Positions 8,565 through 17,556 of a stretch of 58,164 nucleotides of DNA are shown here, piece by piece. A model generated the notes under the pieces. The model worked only from the letters and a program-made list of their open reading frames with translations. It was not told where the DNA came from and made no database searches. This DNA comes from Corynebacterium sp. HMSC27B11. Lineage in GTDB: Bacteria > Actinomycetota > Actinomycetes > Mycobacteriales > Mycobacteriaceae. Numbering within the stretch: position 1 is the stretch's first letter; each line of letters starts with the position of its first letter. A program made the translations under genes and the position numbers. The stretch is taken from assembly GCF_001815985.1 (NCBI RefSeq), contig NZ_KV823566.1:1-58164 (forward strand). Reading direction: 5' to 3'.

Positions 8565-9827
8565 ATGTCAAAACCAGATTTCGCCCGGGCGCAGCATCTG
8601 CTCGGACCTATCGTGCTGGTCGTGGGGCTGATCGTCGGTGCGGTCGGCATCACCGCTGGCGTCCAGCACGCGCTCTCCGCGTACCTGCTGGATGTGGGCG
8701 TGTTTCGCGATGCCGGGCAAGCCTTCATCGACGGCGAGAACCTCTACGTGGGCTTCGACACCCGTTCCGGATTCCGCTTCATCTACCCGCCCTTCGCCGC
8801 CCTGCTTTTCGCCCCGCTGACCTGGGTGGGGGAGCAGACCATGGAGGTCCTCTGGACGCTGGCCAGCGTGGCAGCACTCTTCGGCATCATCGCGATGGCG
8901 GTGCGGTGGTTGCAGCGTAGCGGGCTTGGCCTGCCGGGGCCGATGGATAACCGCTACTTCTGGGCCTGGTCCATTGGGCTTACCGGCCTTGCCACCTGCT
9001 TCGAGCCGGTGCGGGCCCACCTGAACTACGGCCAGATCAACGTCTTTCTGATCCTGCTGGTCGCCGCGGACGTGTTTGGTTTCACGCCGCGACGCGTCCG
9101 GGGCCTGGGGATCGGTATCGCCGCGGGCATCAAGATCACCCCGGCGGCCTATGCGCTGATCTTCCTGGTGCGCAAGGACTTCGCTTCCGTCGCCCGCTCC
9201 GCCGGGTTCTTCCTGCTCACCGCGGTCATCGGGTGGATCCTGCGCCCCGAGGCCTCCCGCTACTTCTGGACGACCGAGTTCGTGAACGAGGAGCGGGGCG
9301 GTGCGCCGCCGTATCCGCCGAATCAGTCGCTAACCGGGCTGATCGCCCGCCTGGGGGTCGACGGGGACACCGCGCTGGCGATCATGAAGCCGGGCTTCGT
9401 CATCATCGCCGCGCTTAGCCTGTGGGGCGCCTGGCGCTTCGAGCGCACCGGCCGCCGCGTGCACGCCCTGATCCTGGTGATCCTGGGGGTGTGCCTGGCC
9501 GGGCCGCTGGCTGTCACGCACCACTGGATCGGCATCGTGCTGGTCTTCCCGCTGGTGTTCTGCACCCGCTCACAGGCGGTCCGCATCGCCGCGTTGCTGG
9601 TGATCGTGGCCAACTACCTGGGACTGCACGACCTGTACCCGGATCAGGAGACCTACGCCTTCGAACCGGGCCTGTGGCTGTTGGGTAATTCCCAGGGCTG
9701 GACCGGCCTGATTCTATTCTGTGTTCTATTAATTCACGCCTGGAAGACCGAACCTGTCGGCGGCGTGGGCTATGCTGCCAGTCATGAAGAAAACCAGCCC
9801 TCACCAGCGGTGGAAGACGCCCGCTAG
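8565..9827 (+). CDS. GT87 family (DUF2029) polyprenol-phosphate-mannose alpha-1,2-mannosyltransferase
   Basis: Integral membrane GT-C glycosyltransferase, 420 aa with roughly ten hydrophobic helices. The first extracytoplasmic loop holds the family pattern DVGVFRDAGQAFIDGENLY (about 43-61), including the presumed catalytic Asp, and RFIYPPFAALLFAPL follows at about 70-84. Family members add alpha-1,2-mannose to phosphatidylinositol mannosides or lipomannan from a polyprenyl-phosphate donor. Which corynebacterial paralogue this is cannot be told from sequence alone. The next gene starts inside its last 44 bases. Confidence 0.85.
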   Translation: MSKPDFARAQHLLGPIVLVVGLIVGAVGITAGVQHALSAYLLDVGVFRDAGQAFIDGENLYVGFDTRSGFRFIYPPFAALLFAPLTWVGEQTMEVLWTLASVAALFGIIAMAVRWLQRSGLGLPGPMDNRYFWAWSIGLTGLATCFEPVRAHLNYGQINVFLILLVAADVFGFTPRRVRGLGIGIAAGIKITPAAYALIFLVRKDFASVARSAGFFLLTAVIGWILRPEASRYFWTTEFVNEERGGAPPYPPNQSLTGLIARLGVDGDTALAIMKPGFVIIAALSLWGAWRFERTGRRVHALILVILGVCLAGPLAVTHHWIGIVLVFPLVFCTRSQAVRIAALLVIVANYLGLHDLYPDQETYAFEPGLWLLGNSQGWTGLILFCVLLIHAWKTEPVGGVGYAASHEENQPSPAVEDAR

Positions 9828-10908
9828 GGCGCTCCGCCCAGTACTGGCAGTCTTGGGTGCCACCGGACTGCTTTTCGCCACTGCGTGCGAGCTCGAAACC
9901 GAAGAGCCCGCCGGCGAGAGTTCGGCTGCCACCAGTGCGGCGAGCGATACGGCCGAATCCTCCCCAGCACCACAGGAGAAGGCAGCAGCCGCCGCCGACG
10001 CGTCCCCGGCCCCGGAGGAGAAGAAACCGGAGGATACGGACGCGGTGCGGATCGTCCGCGGCAAACTCGACGAGCTGGCCGTCAAGGGGCGCGCGCCGAA
10101 GACCGGCTACGAGCGCTCCCAGTTCGGCCAGCGGTGGAAGGACATCGACCGCAACGGCTGCGACCAGCGCAATGACGTCCTGGCCCGCGACATGACGATG
10201 GTCTCGGCACCGAAGGGCTGCAAGGTGCTCGCTGGCCAACTCAAGGAGCCGTATACCGGGCAGGTCATGAACTTCCAGCGCGGGCCGCAAACCTCCAACG
10301 AGGTTCACATCGACCACGTGGTGGCGCTCTCGGATGCCTGGCAGAAGGGCGCCCAGCAGCTCAGTCCGGAGCGCCGCGAGGCCTTCGCCAATGACCACCG
10401 CAACCTCTTGGCCGTTCAGGGGAAGGCGAATATTCAGAAGGGGGACGGCGACGCCGCGACCTGGCTGCCGAAGAATAAGGGTTTCCGCTGCCAGTACGTC
10501 GCCATCCAGGTGAACGTGAAGCACGCCTACCAGCTGTGGGTCACCGCTGCGGAGAAGGATGCCATCAACCGGGTGCTCGACGGCTGCGGCCCGGGCTCCA
10601 TCAACCTCGCCGGGGACGGCACCGGCACCGGCCCGCACGCCATCGACGGCCTGCTGCGACCTGGGGCAGCCCAGCTCCCGCCGCCGCAGCCAGCCCAGCC
10701 GGCTCCGCCGAAGCCGCGACCGGCTCCGGCCCAGCCAGCCCCCGCACCGCTGGCCCCAGCGCCGGTGGCCCCTGCACAGTCGGGTGGCGCGGTGTACTAC
10801 AAGAATTGTGCTGCGGCCCGGGCGGCCGGGGCCGCCCCGATCTACGCTGGTCAGCCCGGTTATCGCCCGGGCTTGGATGGTGACAAGGACGGCGTGGCCT
10901 GCGAATAG
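9784..10908 (+). CDS. Lipoprotein with HNH endonuclease-like and excalibur domains
   Basis: 374 aa exported protein. A hydrophobic signal ends in ATAC (lipobox-like, C35), followed by an Ala/Glu/Pro-rich linker to about 85. The HNH-like domain (DUF1524/GmrSD_C type) spans about 88-265: HIDH at 175-178, DHRN at 204-207, then N216 and W227. A Pro/Ala-rich spacer leads to a C-terminal excalibur calcium-binding motif (336-374; YYKNCAAAR and DGDKDGVACE). The likely role is a cell-surface nuclease for DNA degradation or uptake. An in-frame ATG at 9772 is an alternative start; both overlap the end of the GT87 gene. Confidence 0.82.
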   Translation: MKKTSPHQRWKTPARALRPVLAVLGATGLLFATACELETEEPAGESSAATSAASDTAESSPAPQEKAAAAADASPAPEEKKPEDTDAVRIVRGKLDELAVKGRAPKTGYERSQFGQRWKDIDRNGCDQRNDVLARDMTMVSAPKGCKVLAGQLKEPYTGQVMNFQRGPQTSNEVHIDHVVALSDAWQKGAQQLSPERREAFANDHRNLLAVQGKANIQKGDGDAATWLPKNKGFRCQYVAIQVNVKHAYQLWVTAAEKDAINRVLDGCGPGSINLAGDGTGTGPHAIDGLLRPGAAQLPPPQPAQPAPPKPRPAPAQPAPAPLAPAPVAPAQSGGAVYYKNCAAARAAGAAPIYAGQPGYRPGLDGDKDGVACE

Positions 10909-10980
10909 GCCAGCGAGGCCGAATGGGGGTAGACCCCGCTCGGTGTTGGGCTCCGGTGCAGCCCCGCTGCCGCGGGCTGC

Positions 10981-11973
10981 CTAGGCGCCGAAGCGGGCGA
11001 AGCCCTCGCGCAGCTGCTCGGTATCAGCGCCCGCTGCCAGCAGCACGTGCGCCAGCAGCCGGGCCTTCCGGGCCGTGAGCGCACCGGCCAGGATGAAGCC
11101 GCGCTCCAATAGGTCGGCCTCGGAGCCCGCGTAGCCATAGGTGCGGGTCAGGGTCCGCCCCGCTCCCGTGCGCGAAGCCACGATCACCGGGGTTCCCTCC
11201 TTGAGCACCTTTTCCAGAGCGTCGGCGGCAGGCACCGCCAGGTGCCCCACGCCCGAGCCGCTGGCCACGATTGCCCGCGGGCTCATCTGCACCAATGCCG
11301 CGACCCACTCGCCGTCCTCGGCCACCGCGCTCTCCACGATCGGGATACGCACCGGCTCGTCCGCCGGGGCGGGCAGGGCGGCCTCGCGCCGGGCGGGCCG
11401 GAACTGCAGGTGCAGCTCGCGCTCGAAGATCCGTCCCAGCGGGCCCCAGCCGGGGGACTGGAAGGTGGACAGCGCGGTGGCGTCCGTCTTCGCGACGGTG
11501 CGGGCGGCGTGGACGGTGTCGTCCAGAACAACTAGGACGCCGAGGCCGCGGGCGTCCGGGCTGGCGGCGGCGAGGACGGCGGACATGAGATTCGCCGGGC
11601 CGTCGGAACTCAACAGGTTCGGCGACCGCATCGCGCCGGTGAGCACGATCGGTTCCTCCCGGCCCCACATCAGGTCGAGCAGGAAGGCGGTCTCCTCGAG
11701 GGTGTCGGTGCCGTGGGTGAGGACGACGCCCGCGGCGCCAGCGTCCACGGCCTCTTCCGCGTAGCGCAGCGCGGCGAGGATATCCGACATCGTGATCGCC
11801 GGGGAGGCGACGTTGTTGATGGTCTTCGCGCTGATCCGGGCGACGTCCTGCAGGTCGGGGACGGCGGCGATCAGGTCCTCGGCCCCGAGCTGGGGGTTGA
11901 CGGGCGAGGTGGAGCTTTGGGAGCTCATGGCGATGGTGCCGCCGAGGGCGCCGACGGAAATCTGGGGAAGCAT
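10981..11973 (-). CDS. ansA: L-asparaginase
   Basis: Hydrolyses asparagine to aspartate and ammonia. 330 aa with the two family threonine motifs: GGTIAMSS at about 11-18 (first catalytic Thr) and LTHGTDTLEETAFLLD at about 84-99 (second Thr plus Asp). There is no signal peptide, so it is cytoplasmic and type I-like. It is convergent with the HNH lipoprotein gene. Aspartate is the substrate of NadB, encoded 3 kb away, but nothing visible shows joint regulation. Confidence 0.92.
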   Translation of the reverse strand: MLPQISVGALGGTIAMSSQSSTSPVNPQLGAEDLIAAVPDLQDVARISAKTINNVASPAITMSDILAALRYAEEAVDAGAAGVVLTHGTDTLEETAFLLDLMWGREEPIVLTGAMRSPNLLSSDGPANLMSAVLAAASPDARGLGVLVVLDDTVHAARTVAKTDATALSTFQSPGWGPLGRIFERELHLQFRPARREAALPAPADEPVRIPIVESAVAEDGEWVAALVQMSPRAIVASGSGVGHLAVPAADALEKVLKEGTPVIVASRTGAGRTLTRTYGYAGSEADLLERGFILAGALTARKARLLAHVLLAAGADTEQLREGFARFGA

Positions 11974-12149
11974 GCTCTCACTTTAAGCATTCCGGGCGGC
12001 CGGTGAACAGCGCGCCCGCGGTGGATAGCTAGTGCGCGTGCGGGGAGGGTGGCGTGTGGCGAGGGCGGGGCTAGTAAGCGGCGAATGCGCGGAGTAAGCG
12101 CCTGAACGGCGTGCGGGGCGTGGCCACCCGCCCCGGTAGCATCTGGCGC

Positions 12150-12794
12150 ATGGAGAATAAGCCTGTGGCGCTGCGCCTCGCCATCATCCTGATCCCGGCC
12201 GTGCTGGGTGCCGCCAGCCTGTTCTGGGTCTCTTCCTCGCCCGCTGGTTCGGCCAGCTTCTACCTGGCCACCGCCGTGGCCTTCCTGGTGTGGCTTAGCG
12301 CGTGGCTGGGTTTCGGCGACCGCCGCTGTTTTAGCCCGCGCGCCGGCTCCACGGCCGCCCGCGAGCTCGGGGTCGGCGTGGGTCTGGGCGTGGTGCTGCT
12401 CGGGATCTTCCTGCTGGGTGCCTTGGTGACCCGCAGTATTCCGGTGCTGGCGGAGCCGGTCGCGGGGCTGATGGACAACATGCGGGTGGACGCGCTGTGG
12501 GCCACGGTGCTGACCTTGGTGCTCAACGGGGTGGGGGAGGAGCTCTTCTTCCGCGACGTCGCCCGCCGAACCCTGGATTCCCTCGCGAGCCCCGCCGCCT
12601 CCCTCGGCCTGCAGGTGGCGCTCTATGTGCTGGTCACGGTGGCGATGGGGGTTCCGCTGCTGCTGGTCGGCTCACTATGTATCGGCTTGTTTACCGCGCT
12701 GCTCGCCCGCCGGTACGGCAATATCCTCGCCGCGACGGCGCTGCACCTTTCCTGGAGCACCGGCATGGCCTTTCTGCTCCCGCTGTTCTTCTAG
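12150..12794 (+). CDS. CPBP family intramembrane metalloprotease
   Basis: 214 aa, six to seven hydrophobic segments. It carries the CPBP (Abi/CAAX prenyl endopeptidase-like) motifs: EELFFRDVARR (EExxxR, about 126-136) and a C-terminal HLSWS motif supplying the metal-binding His. Homologues cleave membrane substrates or protect against bacteriocins; the substrate here is unknown. The start at 12150 removes a short basic leader encoded from 12111; no clear ribosome binding site decides. It ends just before the ndnR promoter. Confidence 0.78.
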   Translation: MENKPVALRLAIILIPAVLGAASLFWVSSSPAGSASFYLATAVAFLVWLSAWLGFGDRRCFSPRAGSTAARELGVGVGLGVVLLGIFLLGALVTRSIPVLAEPVAGLMDNMRVDALWATVLTLVLNGVGEELFFRDVARRTLDSLASPAASLGLQVALYVLVTVAMGVPLLLVGSLCIGLFTALLARRYGNILAATALHLSWSTGMAFLLPLFF

Positions 12795-12816
12795 CACCCC
12801 GACCCGGCCATTCGCC

Positions 12817-12845
12817 TTGACCGGGGGTGAGCTGCACCATATTCT
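12817..12845 (+). promoter_or_regulatory. Sigma-A type promoter of the ndnR-nad operon
   Basis: A -35 element TTGACC (12817-12822) and a -10 element TATTCT (12840-12845) are separated by exactly 17 bp. Transcription would begin near 12852, inside the palindrome that follows. Confidence 0.75.
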
Positions 12846-12846
12846 T

Positions 12847-12871
12847 ACTTAGTGTCAATATGACATTAAGT
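12847..12871. promoter_or_regulatory. NdnR (NrtR-type) operator
   Basis: ACTTAGTGTCA (12847-12857) and TGACATTAAGT (12861-12871) are inverted arms of 11 bp with one mismatch and a three-base centre. The site starts one base after the -10 element and covers the expected transcription start, the ideal place for an autorepressor. In C. glutamicum NdnR represses its own NAD operon with NAD as co-repressor; transfer of that control to this site is inference from position and symmetry. Confidence 0.8.
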
Positions 12872-12887
12872 AGTGAGGAGGCCCGGC

Positions 12888-13598
12888 ATGAGGCGCTGGA
12901 CCGGCCTAAACGTCGCCGAAAGGCGGCAACTCGGCCCCACGGTGGCGGTGTCCACGGTGGCTTTCGCCATCGACCCACCACACGTGGAGGGCATCAGCCC
13001 CGCGCTGTGGGTGCCACTCGTGCGCCGCATCCGACCACCCTTCGAGGGCGCCTGGGCGCTGCCCGGTGGACCCACCGAATGGAATAAAACCCTCACCGAA
13101 ACCGCACTGGAGAACCTCGTCGCCGCCGCCCAGGCGGAGCCGAACTACCTGGAACAGCTCTACGCCTTCGGATCGGTGGAACGCTCCGCCGAGGCGCAGC
13201 GCACCGTGACCATCGCCTACTGGGCACAGTTCCGAGACAGCGACTTCCAGCAGCAGTGTCGTCCAGAACAACAGAACATCGCCTGGTTCCGCACCGATGA
13301 CCTCCCACCCCTGGCCTTCGACCACGCGGAAATCATCGCCGCGGGCATCGACCGGCTGCGAAGAAGGACCGAAAAAGCCCTCGTCGCGCACCGTTTCCTG
13401 GAGGACTCCTTCACCATCGCCGAACTACGGCAGGTCCAGGAGGTCATCCTCGGCAAGAAGCTCGACCCGGCCAACTTCCGTCGCCAGGTCCTCGCCAGCG
13501 GGGACGTCGAGGAAACCGGGAAACACCAGGAAGGCACCAAACACCGACCAGCGAAGTACTACCGCTTCGTCCCCGAATCCGACCGGCCGGAACTGTAG
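12888..13598 (+). CDS. ndnR: NAD biosynthesis transcriptional repressor NdnR/NrtR (Nudix-related)
   Basis: 236 aa. The N-terminal half (about 15-145) is a Nudix-like fold: the box region (GGPTEWNKTLTETALENL) lacks the REUXEE catalytic signature, as expected for a ligand-binding rather than hydrolytic domain. The C-terminal half (about 165-232; FTIAELRQVQEVILGKKLD, NFRRQ, RPAKYYRF) matches the winged-helix DNA-binding domain of NrtR regulators. The ATG at 12888 has a GGAGG nine bases upstream; a GTG at 12873 would be inside that site. First gene of the nad operon, with promoter and operator directly upstream. Confidence 0.9.
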   Translation: MRRWTGLNVAERRQLGPTVAVSTVAFAIDPPHVEGISPALWVPLVRRIRPPFEGAWALPGGPTEWNKTLTETALENLVAAAQAEPNYLEQLYAFGSVERSAEAQRTVTIAYWAQFRDSDFQQQCRPEQQNIAWFRTDDLPPLAFDHAEIIAAGIDRLRRRTEKALVAHRFLEDSFTIAELRQVQEVILGKKLDPANFRRQVLASGDVEETGKHQEGTKHRPAKYYRFVPESDRPEL

Positions 13599-13679
13599 AA
13601 ACCGACAACCGGCGACACGACTAGCCCACCACTCAACCCGCCTGCCTACACCGGCAGCCACCACAGAAAGCACAAGACT

Positions 13680-14963
13680 ATGAGCTCCGTAACAAACCTC
13701 ATCCTCAAGGCCGCCGACGCCGAGTCCAGCACCTGCGACTCCCAGCTGCCCGCCGAGCCCTGGGAGGTCGACCAGAACTCCTCCTACGGGCCGGGCGCTT
13801 CCCACGGCGATGACTTCCCGACCGCCGCACCCCGCCAGGGCGTGCTGCCGGAGCGCTACACCACCGCCACCCCGGACGAGCTGGACGCCATGATCACCAC
13901 CGCCCGCGAGACCCTCGGCGACCGGGTGAAGATCCTAGGCCACTTCTACCAGCGCGACGAGATCGTGAAGTTCGCGGACTTCGTGGGTGACTCCTTCAAC
14001 CTCGCCCAGGCGGCGAAGGCCCACCCGGAGGCCGAGGCCTTCGTCTTCTGTGGCGTGCACTTCATGGCGGAGACCGCGGACATCCTCTCCCAGGACAACC
14101 AGGCCGTGATCCTGCCGAACCTCTCCGCGGGCTGCTCCATGGCCGATATGGCCAACATCAGCCAGGTCGAGGCCTGCTGGGAGGAACTCAGCGAGGTGCT
14201 GGGTACAAACGGGGACGTTGCTGCTGACGGTGCCGTCGCCGACAAGGCACCGCTGATCCCGGTGACCTACATGAACTCCGCCGCGGACATTAAGGCCTTC
14301 TGCGGCCGCAACGGCGGGATCGTCTGCACCTCCTCGAACGCCCGCACCGTCCTGGACTGGGTTTTCGAGCGCGGCGAGCGGGTCGTCTTCCTGCCGGACC
14401 AGCACCTGGGCCGCAACACCGCCCGTGCGATGGGCATCCCGGACGAGCAGATCATCATGTGGCACCCGCACCTGCCGCTGGGCGGCAACACCGCCGAGGA
14501 GATCCGGGCGGCGAAGGTGATCCTGTGGAACGGCTTCTGCTCCGTGCACAAGCGCTTCACCGTCGCGCAGATCGAGAAGGCGCGCGCTGAGTTCCCGGGC
14601 GTGCGCGTCGTCGTCCACCCCGAGTGCCCGGCGCCGGTCGTCGACGCCGCGGACGTCTCCGGTTCCACCGAGGTCATCCGCCGCGAGGTGGAGGCTTCCA
14701 AGCCGGGCGATGTGATCGCCATCGGCACCGAGATCAACATGGTCAACCGCCTGGCCCAGCAGTACCCGGACCGCACCATCTTCTGCCTGGACCCGGTGGT
14801 CTGCCCGTGCTCCACGATGTACCGCATCCACCCGGCCTACCTGGCCTATGCGCTGGAGTCCCTGGTGGACGGCAAGGTGGTCAACCAGATCACCGTGGAC
14901 GAGTCCGTCGCCGAGCACGCCGAGGTCGCCCTCGAGCGCATGCTGGCCGCGAAGCCTCACTGA
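13680..14963 (+). CDS. nadA: Quinolinate synthase NadA
   Basis: Condenses iminoaspartate with dihydroxyacetone phosphate to quinolinate, using a 4Fe-4S cluster. 427 aa. Conserved stretches are GHFYQRDEIVKFADFVGDS (about 87-105), FCGVHFMAETADIL (first cluster Cys), VTYMNSAADIKAFCG, VCTSSNA (second Cys), HPHLPLGGN and the C-terminal CLDPVVCPCSTMYRIHP (third Cys region). The N-terminal 55 residues are a lineage-type extension, and a small Gly/Ala/Asp-rich insert (NGDVAADGAVADK) sits near residue 180. Its stop overlaps the nadB start (TGATG). Confidence 0.95.
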   Translation: MSSVTNLILKAADAESSTCDSQLPAEPWEVDQNSSYGPGASHGDDFPTAAPRQGVLPERYTTATPDELDAMITTARETLGDRVKILGHFYQRDEIVKFADFVGDSFNLAQAAKAHPEAEAFVFCGVHFMAETADILSQDNQAVILPNLSAGCSMADMANISQVEACWEELSEVLGTNGDVAADGAVADKAPLIPVTYMNSAADIKAFCGRNGGIVCTSSNARTVLDWVFERGERVVFLPDQHLGRNTARAMGIPDEQIIMWHPHLPLGGNTAEEIRAAKVILWNGFCSVHKRFTVAQIEKARAEFPGVRVVVHPECPAPVVDAADVSGSTEVIRREVEASKPGDVIAIGTEINMVNRLAQQYPDRTIFCLDPVVCPCSTMYRIHPAYLAYALESLVDGKVVNQITVDESVAEHAEVALERMLAAKPH

Positions 14964-16594
14964 TGCCGCAGGTCAACGTCCTAGGCTCCGGGGTGGCCGG
15001 CATGGTCGCCGCGCTCACCGCGGTCGCTGCCGGCGCAGAGGTAGCCCTGATCTATCCGGGTGGCAGCATCGCCGCCAGCCGGGGAGCCACGCAGCTCGCG
15101 CAGGGCGGGATCGCCGCCGCGATCGACCCTGCCGATAGCGTGGCCGCGCACGTGGCGGACACCCTGGCCGCGGGGGCGGGGCTGGTCGCGCCGGGCACCG
15201 AGGAGGCCCGGGCGGTCGAGTTCCTGGCCGCGGAAGGCGCGGTGGCGGTGCGCCGCCTGCTCGCGGCCGGTTTCCCCGCCGACCTGCTCCCGGATGGCAC
15301 GCCTGCGCTCGCGCTGGAGGCGGCGCACAGCGCGGAGCGGATCATCCACGCGTGGGGTGACCGCACCGGGGCGGCCCTGCACACCTTCCTCGCGGAAAAG
15401 GTCGCAGAGAAGGTTGAGCAGAAGGCGGGCGAGCACAGTGGTGGCTCGCAGGGTGGTGGGATCACCCAGCACCCCGGCTGCGAACTGGCCGAACTGCTTC
15501 TCACGGATGGCGTGGTTACCGGCGCCCGGTTGCGCCGCGCGGGCGACACGGTAGACCTCCGTGCGGATGCGACCATCGTCGCGACCGGCGGATACAGCGG
15601 CATCTTCCCGCGCGCCACCAGCGGTGGGGTGTGCACGGGTGCCGGGATCCTCGCGGCGGCCCGCGCCGGGGCGGTGTTGGCGGATATGGAGTTCGTCCAG
15701 TTCCACCCCACCGTCCTGGCGGGCACCAACTTTCTCATCTCCGAGGCGGTGCGCGGGGCCGGGGGAGTGCTGCTCGACGATGCGGGCCAGCGCTTCCTGA
15801 AGAACGTCGACCCGCGCGCGGAGCTCGCGCCCCGCGACGTCGTCGCCACCGGGGTGTGCCGCGCCCTGCACGAACACACCGAGAACGTGTGGCTGGATGC
15901 CCGCCACATCCCGCAGCTGACCGAGGAGTTCCCGGGCATCACCGCGATGCTCGCCTCGCAGGGCATCGACTGGCGCCACGAGCTCGTTCCGGTCGCCCCG
16001 GCCGCGCACTACTGCATGGGCGGAATCGCCACCGACCTGCACGGACGCACCAGCGTTCCCGGTCTCTACGCAGCTGGTGAGGCCGCCCGGACCGGCGTGC
16101 ACGGGGCGAACCGTCTGGCGTCGAACTCCCTTTTGGAGGCGCTGGTCTTCGCCGCCGCAGCTGGCAAGGACGCCGCCGCGCAGACCCCCGGCGACCGGGG
16201 ACAGCAACCCACGGGCCTGGCCACCGCGACCGCCGAGGGCCGCGTGCTGGACGTCGAACTGACGCTGCCGGAAGGCACCGGGCTGGGCGGGACGCCTGCC
16301 GCAGACGTCACGGAATCGAACGCCGCTCTGCAAAACGCCGCGATGCTGGACGACGCTGCGCGGGACGCCGTGGGCGAGGGGCTGGACGTCGAAAGAACCG
16401 GCGAGGGCATCCGGCAGGCCCGGCAGCGGCTCGCGGAGACCCCCGGTGCCATCGCAACCGTCGCGCAACTTGTGGCCACCGCGGCGGAGGCCCGGACCGA
16501 ATCCCGGGGAGCCCACCGCCGCCGCGATTATCCCCACACAGATCCGGGCCAGGCCAGCTCCCGTTTCCTGCGGGCCGTCCCCGCCGGAACGTGA
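14963..16594 (+). CDS. nadB: L-aspartate oxidase NadB
   Basis: FAD enzyme that oxidises L-aspartate to iminoaspartate, the NadA substrate. 543 aa. GSGVAGMVAALTA (about 6-18) binds the FAD ADP moiety; RGATQLAQGGIAA, EFVQFHPTVL, and HYCMGGIATDLHGRTSVPGLYAAGE followed by GVHGANRLASNSLLEALVF are the fumarate reductase/succinate dehydrogenase family blocks with substrate and flavin residues. A Lys/Glu/Gly-rich insert (about 145-170) interrupts the FAD domain. The ATG overlaps the nadA stop by one base. Confidence 0.94.
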   Translation: MPQVNVLGSGVAGMVAALTAVAAGAEVALIYPGGSIAASRGATQLAQGGIAAAIDPADSVAAHVADTLAAGAGLVAPGTEEARAVEFLAAEGAVAVRRLLAAGFPADLLPDGTPALALEAAHSAERIIHAWGDRTGAALHTFLAEKVAEKVEQKAGEHSGGSQGGGITQHPGCELAELLLTDGVVTGARLRRAGDTVDLRADATIVATGGYSGIFPRATSGGVCTGAGILAAARAGAVLADMEFVQFHPTVLAGTNFLISEAVRGAGGVLLDDAGQRFLKNVDPRAELAPRDVVATGVCRALHEHTENVWLDARHIPQLTEEFPGITAMLASQGIDWRHELVPVAPAAHYCMGGIATDLHGRTSVPGLYAAGEAARTGVHGANRLASNSLLEALVFAAAAGKDAAAQTPGDRGQQPTGLATATAEGRVLDVELTLPEGTGLGGTPAADVTESNAALQNAAMLDDAARDAVGEGLDVERTGEGIRQARQRLAETPGAIATVAQLVATAAEARTESRGAHRRRDYPHTDPGQASSRFLRAVPAGT

Positions 16595-16634
16595 CGCCCA
16601 GGAAAGCACCCTGACCAGCTAACACAACGCAGCG

Positions 16635-16673
16635 ACAAGCCCCACGACAACAAGCCCCACGACAACAAGACCC
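16635..16673 (+). repeat. 15-bp tandem repeat between nadB and nadC
   Basis: ACAAGCCCCACGACA occurs at 16635-16649 and 16650-16664, with a partial third copy to 16673. It lies in the 101-bp gap inside the nad operon, 23 bp before the nadC start. Its role is unknown; slippage-type expansion would explain it. Confidence 0.85.
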
Positions 16674-16695
16674 GTAGAAGAACCCGAAAGGCCCC

Positions 16696-17556
16696 ATGCT
16701 CACCCAAGACACCATCACCACCGCCGTCCGCGCCGCCCTCGCCGAGGACGCCCCGTGGGGAGACATCACCTCCGAGGCGACCATCCCCGCCGACGCCCGC
16801 CTCCGCACCGCGCTGACCGCCCGCGAGGACGGGGTCTTCGCCGGCGGTCCGGTCGTCCGCGCCGCCTTCGAGCTCACCGACCCGGCGATCACCGTGACCG
16901 AGCTGGCCGCCGAGGGCACCCGCTTCACCGCGGGGCAAAAGCTCGCGGTCATCGAGGGCCCGGCCCGCGGCGTGCTCACCGCCGAGCGCATCGCCCTGAA
17001 CTTCGCGCAGCGCATGTGCGCGATCGCCACCCTGACCGCCCGCTACGTCGACGCCGTCGCAGGCACGAATGCCCGCATCGTCGACACCCGGAAAACCACC
17101 CCTGGCCTGCGGGCCTTCGAGAAGCACTCCGTGCGCGTCGGCGGTGGCCACAACCACCGCTACGGGCTCTCGGACGCCGTGATGGTCAAGGACAATCACC
17201 TCGCCGCACTCACCGCGAGCCTCGGGGAGGGCTCGATCACCGAGGCCCTGCGCGTCGTGCGCAGCCGGGTCGGCCACACCACCCACATCGAGGTGGAGGT
17301 CGACCGCATGGACCAGATCGAGCCAGTCCTGGCCGCCGGGGTGGACAGCATCATGCTGGATAACTTCGGCCCCGCCGAGCTCGCAGAGGCCGTGGCCCTG
17401 ATCGACGGCCGCGCTGCCACCGAGGCCAGCGGCAACGTCAGCCTGGAGACGGTCGCGGAGCTCGCGGCCACCGGCGTGGACGTCATCTCCGTCGGCAAGC
17501 TCACCCACTCCGCGGGCTCCCTCGACCTGGGTCTCGACGCTCTGGATCCGGCCTAA
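16696..17556 (+). CDS. nadC: Nicotinate-nucleotide pyrophosphorylase (carboxylating) NadC
   Basis: Converts quinolinate and PRPP to nicotinate mononucleotide with loss of CO2. 286 aa, normal length. Family blocks: EDAPWGDITSEATIP near the N terminus, ERIALNFAQRMCAIAT (about 96-111), DTRKTTPGLRAFEKHSVRVGGGHNHRYGL (phosphoribosyl/quinolinate binding Arg, Lys and His residues, about 130-158), and SVGKLTHSAGSLDLGLD at the C terminus. Its stop overlaps the nadS start, so the two are translationally coupled. Confidence 0.95.
   Translation: MLTQDTITTAVRAALAEDAPWGDITSEATIPADARLRTALTAREDGVFAGGPVVRAAFELTDPAITVTELAAEGTRFTAGQKLAVIEGPARGVLTAERIALNFAQRMCAIATLTARYVDAVAGTNARIVDTRKTTPGLRAFEKHSVRVGGGHNHRYGLSDAVMVKDNHLAALTASLGEGSITEALRVVRSRVGHTTHIEVEVDRMDQIEPVLAAGVDSIMLDNFGPAELAEAVALIDGRAATEASGNVSLETVAELAATGVDVISVGKLTHSAGSLDLGLDALDPA

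Noticed and set aside
14981..16609. Long minus-strand frame opposite nadB
   Set aside because: Antisense to a conserved enzyme, Gly/Arg-rich composition and no domain.
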